DNA of 64,000 bases. Origin: Aurantimonas sp. 22II-16-19i (lineage in GTDB: Bacteria; Pseudomonadota; Alphaproteobacteria; Rhizobiales; Rhizobiaceae). Positions within the stretch are counted from its first letter, which is position 1; each line of letters opens with the position of its first letter. Below, in pieces: positions 38,449-48,533 of the stretch. The stretch spans positions 1 to 64,000 of the forward strand of contig NZ_AQQS01000017.1 in assembly GCF_002088275.1 (NCBI RefSeq), given 5' to 3'. The notes below the pieces were generated by a model. That model worked only from the letters and a program-made list of their open reading frames with translations. It did no database searches and was not told where the DNA came from. Made by a program: the position numbers and the translations under genes.

Positions 38449-38856
38449 ATGACAAGAAGCGAACTCGGCACCAAGCGCGTCGACCCGGAGAGCGGACGCA
38501 AGTTCTACGACCTCGGAAAGGATCCGATCGTGTCCCCCTATTCGGGCATCTCCTATCCCCTGTCGTATTTCGAACCGCCGGCGAGCGAATCGTCCCGGCG
38601 GGCGGCTCCGCGACGCCCGGTGCATCGCGAGGAAGCCGTCGGCGCCGAGGCGCGCGACGACGAGACGGTCTCGCTGGCCGAAGTCGAGGACGATGAGGAC
38701 GGCAAGTCCGAGCTCTTGGCGACCGACATCGACGGCGACGAGGACGACGAGAGCGAGAACGACGAGAGCGAGAACGACGACCGGATCCTGGCGCCCGACG
38801 ACGAGGACGGCGATGATCTCAGCGACATCGTCGATCCGCGATCGGACAACGACTGA
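38449..38856 (+). CDS. FYDLN-acid family (TIGR02300-like) protein
   Basis: A 135-residue protein: conserved N-terminus ELGTKRVDPESGRKFYDLGKDPIVSP, then a long acidic tail (many Asp/Glu, DEDGDDLSDIVD). In the general family four cysteines form a zinc knuckle around FYDLN; here these positions are Asp/Ser, so metal binding is lost, a form I recall from rhizobia. GGGAG lies before ATG 38449. The frame is open further upstream to 38194, through the 15-bp repeats. The function of the family is unknown. Confidence 0.8.
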   Translation: MTRSELGTKRVDPESGRKFYDLGKDPIVSPYSGISYPLSYFEPPASESSRRAAPRRPVHREEAVGAEARDDETVSLAEVEDDEDGKSELLATDIDGDEDDESENDESENDDRILAPDDEDGDDLSDIVDPRSDND

Positions 38857-39229
38857 CGCTCTTCGTCGGCGAACGGCAAGGGACGAGACGGGGCGGTGCG
38901 GACCGGCAGGTCGCCGCCTCCGTCGGCGGGCTCGCCTGCTGCGCGCGGCTCGAGCCCTGCCGGTCGCCGCGCAGGCTTCAGCCGCAGTCCGGGGCGGGCC
39001 CGCGCGCCGCACCTGCCGGGCTTCATCGTCCTCCCGTCAATCGTCAGCGCACACTGACCCCGCCAGCCATAAAGCGGTCAACGACTTATCGCGCCGATCG
39101 GCGTCGAAACACTGCGCCGATACACAGCCGACCTCGGTTGCCTGACGGGCTGTGCACCGCTCGTGGCGGCCAATGAGGAAACAGCGCCAAAGCGTCCCTA
39201 TCGCCCATCTTGCTTCTGATCTCGGTGGG

Positions 39230-39402
39230 GACGCGCGGAAGCCGACGATCTCATCAGTGAATCAAGGCAAATCGGCAAGTTCTGGCGGGCACGCCCGACG
39301 AGGACGAGTACTACAAGATCGTCACAGGCCCATGGTTCAAAATAATGATCATCGACTTTCCGCGGGAATCGGTGTCGGAGGCAATTCTGCAGATGATGGC
39401 GG
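39230..39402 (+). pseudogene. possible frameshifted gene remnant
   Basis: Reading rightward, one frame gives AEADDLISESRQIGK and another gives VLAGTPDEDEYYKIVTGPWFK then DFPRESVSEAILQMM, both with protein-like composition, joined only if a frameshift near 39280 is assumed. The segment abuts the convergent MFS gene. I do not recognise the family. The rest of the 38857-39402 interval holds no gene I can support. Confidence 0.25.
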
Positions 39403-40641
39403 TCAGAGCGCGCGTTTGGCGGGGGTGCGATAGCCAAAGCCAACCCAGATTGCGAAAAGCATCATTCCGCCGGCCAGCAGGAAGGTCAGTCGCATCCCTG
39501 TGGCGATGGCCGAGACGGTTGCAGTGGTGAACTCATCGGTCCCGACGCCGAAGGCGAAGACGGTGCCCATGAGCGATGCGCCGGCGATCAGGCCGAGATT
39601 GCGCGACAGGTTGAGCAGTCCCGAAACCGTGCCCTGGCGATCCCTGGGGACGTCTGACAATGCCGTCGTGTTGTTGGCGGCCTGGGAGAGTTGATAGCCG
39701 GGCGTCAGGACAATGATGGACAGCCCATAACCGACGACGCCCGTCATATTCGGCACAAGCGCGAGGAGGAAGGCTCCGGCCGCCAGCAGGACAAGCCCGA
39801 TGGCGAGTACGCGCCCACTTCCCCAGGAATCGACGAGCCGACCGGATGGAGCGCCGCTGAAGATGGAAATCACAGGACCGAGCGCCATGATCAAGCCGAC
39901 ATGGCTTGCCTTCAGGCCGAGACCGAGGCTGAGATAGAAGGGCCCGACCACCAGTGTCGTCATCATAACGGCGGCGACCAACATATTGACGAGAAGACTG
40001 GGCGCGAGGCCCCGATCCATCACCGACCAGAGGCTTACGGACGGTGCCATTCCCTTTCTTGGTTCGCTCGGCAGCGTTGTGAGAGCGAGGATCAGGGCAA
40101 GAATCGTCAGTGGGATTTGGACCCAGAAGATGCCGCGCCATCCCGTCAGCGGGATCAGCAGGCCGCCGAGGGACGGGCCGAGCGCAGTTCCGAGGGCCGA
40201 TATCGTGCCGAGCAGACCCATGGCCCGCCCGATGCGCGCTTCGTTCGCTGTCCGACGCATCAGCGCCATGGCGAGTGTCATGAGAAAAGCGGCGCCGACG
40301 CCCTGCAGCGCGCGCGCGCCAATCAGCAGCCACAGGTTCGGCGCAACCGCGCATAGCACCGACGCCGCGGCGAAGGCGCACAGACCCGCGACGAGCGTTG
40401 CTTTCAGCCCATAGTCGTCGCCGAGCCTGCCGGCGACGACGACCGAGATCGTGAGAGCGGCAAGATAGGCGACGACGACCGCCTGCACCTGCGCGAACGG
40501 TGCCGAGAATGCCTCGGCCAGTGTTGGAAGCGCGATATTGGCGATGCTGGTGCCGAGCGAGGCCAGCAGCATCGCCAAAGCCAGTGTGATCGTGATGCCT
40601 GATTGTGCCGTCGTCGATGCGCTCGGTTCCGCCTGTTCCAT
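39403..40641 (-). CDS. MFS drug-efflux-type transporter
   Basis: A 412-residue major facilitator with 12 or more helices: first helix ITLALAMLLASLGTSIANIALP, the loop motif AGRLGDDYGLK, and RALQGVGAAFLMTLAMALM with helix 5 motif GPSLGGLL. It resembles the EmrB/QacA drug:proton antiporters but is shorter than the 14-helix members. It is divergent from a MerR-family regulator; the 68-bp region between them has a SoxR-box-like element, so a redox or drug signal may induce it. Confidence 0.87.
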   Translation of the reverse strand: MEQAEPSASTTAQSGITITLALAMLLASLGTSIANIALPTLAEAFSAPFAQVQAVVVAYLAALTISVVVAGRLGDDYGLKATLVAGLCAFAAASVLCAVAPNLWLLIGARALQGVGAAFLMTLAMALMRRTANEARIGRAMGLLGTISALGTALGPSLGGLLIPLTGWRGIFWVQIPLTILALILALTTLPSEPRKGMAPSVSLWSVMDRGLAPSLLVNMLVAAVMMTTLVVGPFYLSLGLGLKASHVGLIMALGPVISIFSGAPSGRLVDSWGSGRVLAIGLVLLAAGAFLLALVPNMTGVVGYGLSIIVLTPGYQLSQAANNTTALSDVPRDRQGTVSGLLNLSRNLGLIAGASLMGTVFAFGVGTDEFTTATVSAIATGMRLTFLLAGGMMLFAIWVGFGYRTPAKRAL

Positions 40642-40685
40642 CTCTTGCCCTCTTGCCTGAATTCTGGTTCGAGAGCAGGCTGCCA

Positions 40686-40703
40686 CTTCAAGCCAACTTG
40701 AGG
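40686..40703. promoter_or_regulatory. SoxR-box-like operator between the MFS and MerR genes
   Basis: CTTCAAGCCAACTTGAGG matches the enterobacterial SoxR box CCTCAAGTTAACTTGAGG at 15 of 18 positions. On the - strand TTGACC directly adjoins it, as the -35 element does in MerR-type promoters, with the operator in a long spacer; the -10 is poor. An overlapping ACTTCA...TGAAGT repeat is also present. Confidence 0.6.
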
Positions 40704-40709
40704 TCAAGC

Positions 40710-41135
40710 GTGAAGTTTCTGGATATTGGAGAGGTTGCGGCACGAAGTGGGATGAAACCCTCGGCGCTGCGCTTTTACGAGGAAGCCGGGCTGATTTCCT
40801 CGGTTGCACGGCGTGGTTTGCGCAGGCAGTTCCCGCCCGAGGTGTTGTTACAGCTCAAGCTCGTTTCCATGGGCAAATCGGCGGGGTTCTCGCTCGACGA
40901 GATTGCCGGTATGTTTGGCCGGAACGGGATGCCGGACCTGCCACGTGACGTGCTCCATCGGAAAGCCGACGAGATCGACCAGCAAATCCGCGAGTTGACC
41001 GCTTTGCGCGACACGCTCCGCCACGTCGCCAACTGCCCCGCGCCGTCGCATATGGAATGCCCGACGTTTCGGCGCCTAGCGAATTCGACGGGTAACCGCG
41101 AACGGAAGCGCAAGAACGCCGCACACCTGAAATGA
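40710..41135 (+). CDS. MerR-family regulator (SoxR-like)
   Basis: A 141-residue regulator: winged helix (FLDIGEVAARSGMKPSALRFYEEAGLI), dimer helix (RKADEIDQQIRELTALRDTL) and a C-terminal NCPAPSHMECP. Aligned with SoxR, two of the four iron-sulphur Cys are kept (Cys109, Cys117) and two are replaced by Val and Ala, so a SoxR [2Fe-2S] cluster seems unlikely. It may instead sense through a dithiol or bind a ligand. Start GTG 40710 with TTGAGG nearby. It probably binds the SoxR-like box just upstream, controlling itself and the MFS gene. Confidence 0.85.
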   Translation: MKFLDIGEVAARSGMKPSALRFYEEAGLISSVARRGLRRQFPPEVLLQLKLVSMGKSAGFSLDEIAGMFGRNGMPDLPRDVLHRKADEIDQQIRELTALRDTLRHVANCPAPSHMECPTFRRLANSTGNRERKRKNAAHLK

Positions 41136-41290
41136 TGGCCGGTGCCGGTCACAGGGCTCATCCGATCTCAGGGGCTCCGCATCGACCCGCTGACATCGTG
41201 CCCCTTGCGCCACTTCAGGCACCAGGTTCCAGGGCGAGGACGGCGGCATTAGGCTGTAAGCCGCTCGCTGAAATGCCATTTTGACCAAGA

Positions 41291-41380
41291 TGGCGGATGG
41301 GGTGGGATTCGAACCCACGGTACGGTCTCCCGCACGCCGGTTTTCAAGACCGGTTCCTTAAACCACTCGGACACCCATCC
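41291..41380 (-). tRNA. tRNA-Ser (anticodon UGA)
   Basis: A 90-base type II tRNA with encoded CCA. Acceptor GGATGGG pairs with CCCATCC, discriminator G. The anticodon loop CTTGAAA gives UGA, read between the stem CCGGT / ACCGG. An extended variable arm (CGTGCGGGAGACCGTACCG) and a T-loop GGTTCGAATCC follow. Serine identity fits the long variable arm. Confidence 0.95.
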
Positions 41381-41469
41381 GTCTCGTCTGCCATAGCCGG
41401 CCCGGCACCCCTCGTGCAAGATGGAGCATGGCGGCTGTGGGTGGGTGGCACATGGCCCGCCACTCTTGC

Positions 41470-42417
41470 TCAGATGGACTTGGTGCGAAAGCCGCGCATC
41501 TTTTCCAGCGTGTCGTCGAAGGAGATCACCCCGGCGTCCGAGCCGAGGCCGCTCGCCACCAGGGCGGCGACGGCCTGGGCGAAGAGGATCCGGCGTTCCT
41601 CGTCCATGCCGTGCTTGAGGGCGGTGATGTAGCCGGCGTCGAAGGCGTCGCCGCAGCCGGTCGTGTCGACGACGGCGATGTCGTAGGCGGGAACCCTCAG
41701 CCGGTCGCCATTGGCGCCGGCATAAAAGGCGCCGTCGCCGCCGAGGGTGAAGACGCAGTGCTCGGCGCCGCGGTCGAGGAAGAACTGCGCGCAGTCCTCC
41801 ACGCTGGACTGGCCGGACATGTCCCGCGCTTCTTCGATCGACGGCATGAAATAGTCGATGAAGGGCAGCAGCGGCTCGACCAGGTGGAAGGTCTCGGCCG
41901 AGGCGGCGATGAGGTCGAAGGTGACGGTCGCGTGGCGCTTCCGCGCCTCTTCCAGCAAGACGCGGCTGCGCTCGCCGTCGAGGCGCTTCAACAGGCCGGT
42001 GCCGCCGAGATGCACGATCGGCGCGTCGAAGACCTGGTCGTAAGCCTCTGGTTCGACGTCGAAATGATCCGAGGCGCCACGAACGTGCAGCGCCGGGCGC
42101 TCGCCGTTCGGCCGGACGTTGAGGATCGTCGCCGAGGTCGGCACGTCGTCGAGGCGCTGCATCGCCGAGGTGTCGATGCCGAGGCGCTCCATGGCGCCGA
42201 TGACGAAATCGGCCTTCTCGTCGCGGCCGACGGCGCCGACGGCGAGGCTCTTCAGCCCGAGCTTGGCGGTGTTGACGACGACGCCGCCCGCGGTGCCGGC
42301 GACGGTCAGCCGGATCTCGTCGATGAATTCGACATTGCCCCGATCGGGGATGCGGGAGACCGGCCGACCGAGAATGTCGAGGATGTAGAGGCCGATGACG
42401 GAGACGTCGTAGCGCAT
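41470..42417 (-). CDS. PfkB-family carbohydrate kinase
   Basis: A 315-residue ribokinase-type sugar kinase: glycine-rich GTAGGVVVNTAKLGL near residue 40, and the C-terminal signature DTTGCGDAFDAGY with the catalytic Asp. It lies 11 bp after the ABC ATPase gene, at the end of the polyol/triose transport operon, so it likely phosphorylates the imported compound or a metabolite of it. The sugar cannot be told from sequence. Confidence 0.9.
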   Translation of the reverse strand: MRYDVSVIGLYILDILGRPVSRIPDRGNVEFIDEIRLTVAGTAGGVVVNTAKLGLKSLAVGAVGRDEKADFVIGAMERLGIDTSAMQRLDDVPTSATILNVRPNGERPALHVRGASDHFDVEPEAYDQVFDAPIVHLGGTGLLKRLDGERSRVLLEEARKRHATVTFDLIAASAETFHLVEPLLPFIDYFMPSIEEARDMSGQSSVEDCAQFFLDRGAEHCVFTLGGDGAFYAGANGDRLRVPAYDIAVVDTTGCGDAFDAGYITALKHGMDEERRILFAQAVAALVASGLGSDAGVISFDDTLEKMRGFRTKSI

Positions 42418-42428
42418 CGCGGAAGTCC

Positions 42429-43502
42429 TCAGCCGAACTGCGCCGGAATGCGGGCGCCATCCTGAAACAGCATCAGGCGCTCGCGCGGCACCGACAGGTG
42501 GATCGTCTCGCCGAGCCTTGCGGGCGGGCGGCCTTGCGTGTTGACCTTGACGACGGTGTCGCCGATCCGCGCCTTGGTCAGGTAGCGGCCGGCGATGCCG
42601 ATCGCCTGGTCGACGAGCTTTGCCGGCACGCTGTCCTCGCCGGGCGCCCCCGTCATGCGCACCAGCTCGGGCCGGATGCCGACGGTGATCTTGTCGCCGC
42701 GAAGGTCGGCCGGGGCGTTCAGCGGCCGGGCGAGGATCGGCGCCGAGATCTGGCCGTTCACGACCGTCGCGGGGACGAAGTTCATGCCGGGATTGCCGAG
42801 GAACCAGCCGCCGAATTCGGTGGTCGGCTGGCCGTAGAGCACCTGCGGCCTGTCGTATTGCACGATGCGGCCGGACTTCATCAGGGCGATGCGGTCGGCA
42901 AGCGTCATCGCCTCGGTCTGGTCGTGGGTGACGTAGACGATGGTCTGCTTCAGGCGGCTGGTCACCGTCTTGAAGGCGCGGATGAGCTGCAGCTTGGCAT
43001 TGACCTCGACATTGGTGGTCGGCTCGTCGAACAGCACGATCTCCGACTGGCGCACCACCGCCCGCCCGACCGCCACCTTCTGCCGGGTGCCTGCGTCGAG
43101 CTCCTCGATATAGGCGCGCGCCAGATGGCGGATGTCGAGGACGTCGAGGATCTCGTCCACCCGGCGCCGGCGCTCGTCCTTGGAGACCGAGCGGTCGTAG
43201 CGCATCGGCAGTTCGAGATTCTCGAATACCGAGAGCGTCGGGTACATCACCGGATACTGGAACACCATCCCGACGTTGCGCTTCCTCGGCGGCAGGCGGG
43301 TGACGTCCTTGCCGCCGAAGATCACCCGGCCCCGGGTCGGTGTCTCGAGGCCGGCGAGCATCCGCATCAGCGTCGTCTTGCCGCAGCCGGAGGGGCCGAG
43401 CAGGCAGGTGACCTCGCCGTCGGCGAAGGTCATGGCGATGTCGTCGACGGCGGTGAAGCTGCCGAAGGTCTTGGTGACATGGTCGATGACGATCTCAGCC
43501 AT
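42429..43502 (-). CDS. ABC transporter ATPase (GlpT-like, rhizobial glycerol type)
   Basis: A 357-residue CUT1/MalK-type ATPase. Walker A is LLGPSGCGKTT, the Q-loop VFQYPVMYP, and the switch VYVTHDQTEAM. The signature motif is unusual: LDAGTRQKVAVGRA where most have LSGGQQQRVALARA, and the Walker B region is DEPTTNVEVNAKL rather than DEPLSNLD. It overlaps the other ATPase gene by 8 bp. Two unlike ATPases plus a DUF2160 protein are the arrangement of the rhizobial GlpSTPQUV glycerol importer, from memory. ATG 43502 is chosen from the family's N-terminus. Confidence 0.85.
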   Translation of the reverse strand: MAEIVIDHVTKTFGSFTAVDDIAMTFADGEVTCLLGPSGCGKTTLMRMLAGLETPTRGRVIFGGKDVTRLPPRKRNVGMVFQYPVMYPTLSVFENLELPMRYDRSVSKDERRRRVDEILDVLDIRHLARAYIEELDAGTRQKVAVGRAVVRQSEIVLFDEPTTNVEVNAKLQLIRAFKTVTSRLKQTIVYVTHDQTEAMTLADRIALMKSGRIVQYDRPQVLYGQPTTEFGGWFLGNPGMNFVPATVVNGQISAPILARPLNAPADLRGDKITVGIRPELVRMTGAPGEDSVPAKLVDQAIGIAGRYLTKARIGDTVVKVNTQGRPPARLGETIHLSVPRERLMLFQDGARIPAQFG

Positions 43503-44643
43503 GGGTGCCGAAGCTCCTCTCGCGTGTCGCCTTGGCGGAGCCGAGCGACGTCGGTGCCGGCCCGCGCAGGCGCTCGCCGGTCCCGGCGCCGAACAGCAGC
43601 ACCTTGTCCGGATCGACCGTCGCGGCGAGATCCGTGTCGATCCGCGGCGGCGGGGCGTCATAGAGCGGCATCGCGGCGGTGAGCGAGTGGCCGGCGCAAT
43701 CGAGATACACCACCGCCTCGCCGCCGAGATTCTCGACGAGGCTCACCCTGGCCTGCAGGGTCAGCAAGCGCGCCTCTGCCGGCGCGCCGGTGAAAGCGCC
43801 CGCGTCGAGGCGGACATCCTCGGGGCGAAGGCCGGCCTTGATCGGCCCCTCCGCCGCGCCTGGCGGTGCCGGAAAGCGCAAGGGGCCGGCGACGACGTTG
43901 CCCTTTTCGATCCGGCCGTCGAAGAGATTGGCATGGGGAAAGCCGACGAGGTCCAGCGAGCGGTAGTGGCTCGGCTGGTGGTAGACGTCGTCCGCCTCGC
44001 CATGCTGGACGATGCGGCCGGCATCGATGACGGCGAGATTCTGGGCCATGGTGAGGGCTTCGAGACTGTCCGAGGTCGCATAGACGAAGGTGGCGTCGAG
44101 CTCGTCGCGCAGGCCCTTCAATTCGTCCATCAGGCGCTCGCGAAGCTTGTAGTCGAGGCCGACCAGCGGGTCGTCGAGGACGAAGATCGAGGCGTCCTTG
44201 AGGAGGCCGCGGGCGACGGCGACGCGCTGCTTCTCGCCGCCCGAAAGCTGGTCCGGGGTCTTCTTCAGGAGATGGGTGATCGACAGGATGCCCGCCGTGC
44301 GGTCGACGCGCCTGGCGATCTCGGCCTTGTCGAACTTCGCCAGGGTCAGCGGGTAGCCCATGTTCTGGGCGACCGTCTGGTGCGGATAGAGGGCGAAGTT
44401 CTGCGGCACGTAGCCGACCGGCCGGTCCGCCGGGGCATCGGTGGAGATGTCCCGCCCGTCCAGCATGATCCGGCCGCTGTCGGGGTTCTCGAGGCCGACC
44501 AGCAGCCGGAACAGCACCGACTTGCCCGACTTCGGCGGCCCGGAGATGACGGTGAAGCTCTTCGGCGCGACGTCGAGGGAGAGGCCGTCGAGGGCGGTGG
44601 TGCCGCCATATCGCTTGGTGACGTCCTGGAATGAGAGTGCCAT
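43495..44643 (-). CDS. ABC transporter ATPase (GlpS-like)
   Basis: A 382-residue ATPase with Walker A ISGPPKSGKSV (Pro-Lys in place of the usual Ser/Gly-Cys), a normal signature DQLSGGEKQRVAVARG, Walker B VLDDPLVGLDYK with Asp in place of the catalytic Glu's usual neighbour pattern, and a C-terminal OB-type regulatory domain. With the partner having a degenerate signature but normal Walker A, the pair may form an asymmetric ATPase dimer. It lies 3 bp after the small membrane protein gene. Confidence 0.87.
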   Translation of the reverse strand: MALSFQDVTKRYGGTTALDGLSLDVAPKSFTVISGPPKSGKSVLFRLLVGLENPDSGRIMLDGRDISTDAPADRPVGYVPQNFALYPHQTVAQNMGYPLTLAKFDKAEIARRVDRTAGILSITHLLKKTPDQLSGGEKQRVAVARGLLKDASIFVLDDPLVGLDYKLRERLMDELKGLRDELDATFVYATSDSLEALTMAQNLAVIDAGRIVQHGEADDVYHQPSHYRSLDLVGFPHANLFDGRIEKGNVVAGPLRFPAPPGAAEGPIKAGLRPEDVRLDAGAFTGAPAEARLLTLQARVSLVENLGGEAVVYLDCAGHSLTAAMPLYDAPPPRIDTDLAATVDPDKVLLFGAGTGERLRGPAPTSLGSAKATRERSFGTHG

Positions 44644-44646
44644 CGC

Positions 44647-44931
44647 TCAGCGCCCCAGTTGCGCGAAGGTCGGCACCAGGAGGATGCCCGCGGAGAACAC
44701 GGCGACGATGACGAGGAGCACTTTGGCGATGAAGAACAGCCCGCCGAGGGGCGTTGCATCCTTGCGCATGTTGCCGACGGCGATCTGCAGCAGCGTCGAG
44801 GCGACGAGGACGCTGAGGCCGACCTTGTAAAGCATCAGGTTGTAGCGCTGGGTGATCAGCGCGATGCCGAGAAGCAGGCCGACGATCAGCGTCGCTTCGA
44901 GGCGTTCGGTGAAGACGTGCTTGTTCTGCAT
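44647..44931 (-). CDS. small membrane protein, DUF2160-like (GlpU-type)
   Basis: A 94-residue protein with three membrane helices (LIVGLLLGIALIT, VGLSVLVASTLLQIAVG, FFIAKVLLVIVAVFSAGILLV). Proteins of this size and position occur in glycerol or polyol ABC operons of alphaproteobacteria (DUF2160, GlpU). The role is unknown; perhaps a transporter accessory subunit. Confidence 0.8.
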   Translation of the reverse strand: MQNKHVFTERLEATLIVGLLLGIALITQRYNLMLYKVGLSVLVASTLLQIAVGNMRKDATPLGGLFFIAKVLLVIVAVFSAGILLVPTFAQLGR

Positions 44932-44935
44932 GGGA

Positions 44936-45759
<824 letters not shown>

Positions 45760-45763
<4 letters not shown>

Positions 45764-46710
45764 GATCCGCTCTCCCGGCGGCGGCGCAGGTTGAGGACGA
45801 AGATGAAGACGCTGGTCATGGCGATGGAGATCAAAAGGAGCAGCACCGCATAGGCCGACGACCAGCCCATGTTGAAGCTCTCGAAGGCCTGCTTGTTGAG
45901 CTCCAGCGCGACGAGGCGGGTGTTCTGGCCGGGGCCGCCCTTGGTCATCGGGATGATCAGGTCGAGGGTCTTGAAGCTGTCGATGGTGCGCAGGAGGATG
46001 CCGAGCATCAGGATGAACTTGCCGTGGTGCCAGATCACCAGCGGCAGCCGCCGCCACATCGGCACCCGGTCGATCTCGGCGGCCTCCAGCTCGGCCGTCG
46101 GCACCGAGCCCAGCGCCGCCAGCGTCATCAGCGTCATGAACGGCGTCCACATCCAGCAGTCGACCGCCAGCACTGCCCAGAAGGCGAGGTTCGGATCGCC
46201 GAGGAAGTCGATCGACCCGGCGCCGAAGCCGGTTCGGGCGATGTAGTTGAGGATGCCGAAGGTCGGGTCGTAGATGAAGCGGAAGAAGGTGCCGGTGGCG
46301 ACCGGCGTCAGCACCATCGGCGCGAACAGCATGGTCAGCGCGATGCGCCGGCCCGGCATGTTCTTCGATCCCCAGAACAGGAAGCCGAGGAGCCCCCCGA
46401 GGATCGTCTGCAGGGTCACCCCGCACAGGACGAAGGTGAAGGTGCGCGACAGGTCGAACCAGATGGCGTTCTTCGAGGCGAGAATGGCGAAAAAGTTGCG
46501 GAAGCCGACGAATTCCGGCGGCATGCCGCTGGTCAGCGAATAGTTGTAGAAGGACAGGCCGAGCAGCCAGAGCGTCGGGATCGTGTTGAAGACGATGAAG
46601 AAGCTCAGCACCGGCGCGAGCAGGACGAGGACCAGCATCGCGCGGTTCTCGAACAGGCGTGGCCTGGCGCTCCGTCGCGGGATGCGTCCAACCGAACTAT
46701 CAGCAGTCAT
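45760..46710 (-). CDS. ABC transporter permease (MalF/GlpP-like)
   Basis: A 316-residue permease with six main helices and the EAA loop ELEAAEIDRVPMWRRLPLVIW. It starts 170 bp after the end of the binding-protein gene. That gap has no gene and could allow the usual excess of binding protein over membrane subunits. Confidence 0.92.
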
Positions 46711-46880
46711 CGGTTTTCCCAGTTTGCGGCCGCGTCGTCGACTCCCTGCCGGGACCCGGCGCGTCCATGGAACGGGCAGGGCTCTCGGCGAAGTCGAGCG
46801 GGGCGTCGGTCATGGCCCGCGCTACGGCAAGAATGGCCCGGCTCGCCGAGGCGCGCCGGGCCGGTATCGTCCTCAGTCGA

Positions 46881-48368
<1,488 letters not shown>

Positions 48369-48499
48369 GTTGCGAGTTCCTCCCATGAACTGCCCCGAGA
48401 GCTGCCGGGCGACCTTTCGCGGCGCCCGCCACCCCCTTGCCTTTCTTGTGCAGCGCAACCTCCCAGAAGCGGTGCAGCAAGGGATACAGCCCTATTGGC

Positions 48500-48530
48500 G
48501 ACAATATTCAAATGCGCTAAGACAATTGTC
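48500..48530. promoter_or_regulatory. paired palindromes, candidate operator of the SorC-type regulator
   Basis: GACAATATTC at 48500-48509 and the perfect palindrome GACAATTGTC at 48521-48530 are 21 bp apart, two helical turns. They lie in the divergent region between the transporter operon and the regulator-DhaK gene, only 4 bp before the ATG at 48534. SorC-family regulators bind AT-rich palindromes at such sites. Confidence 0.6.
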
Positions 48531-48533
48531 AAG

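Noticed and set aside
41249-42460. Long leftward frame covering the tRNA and the kinase gene
   Set aside because: Arg/His-rich shadow of the PfkB kinase; it also runs through a tRNA gene.
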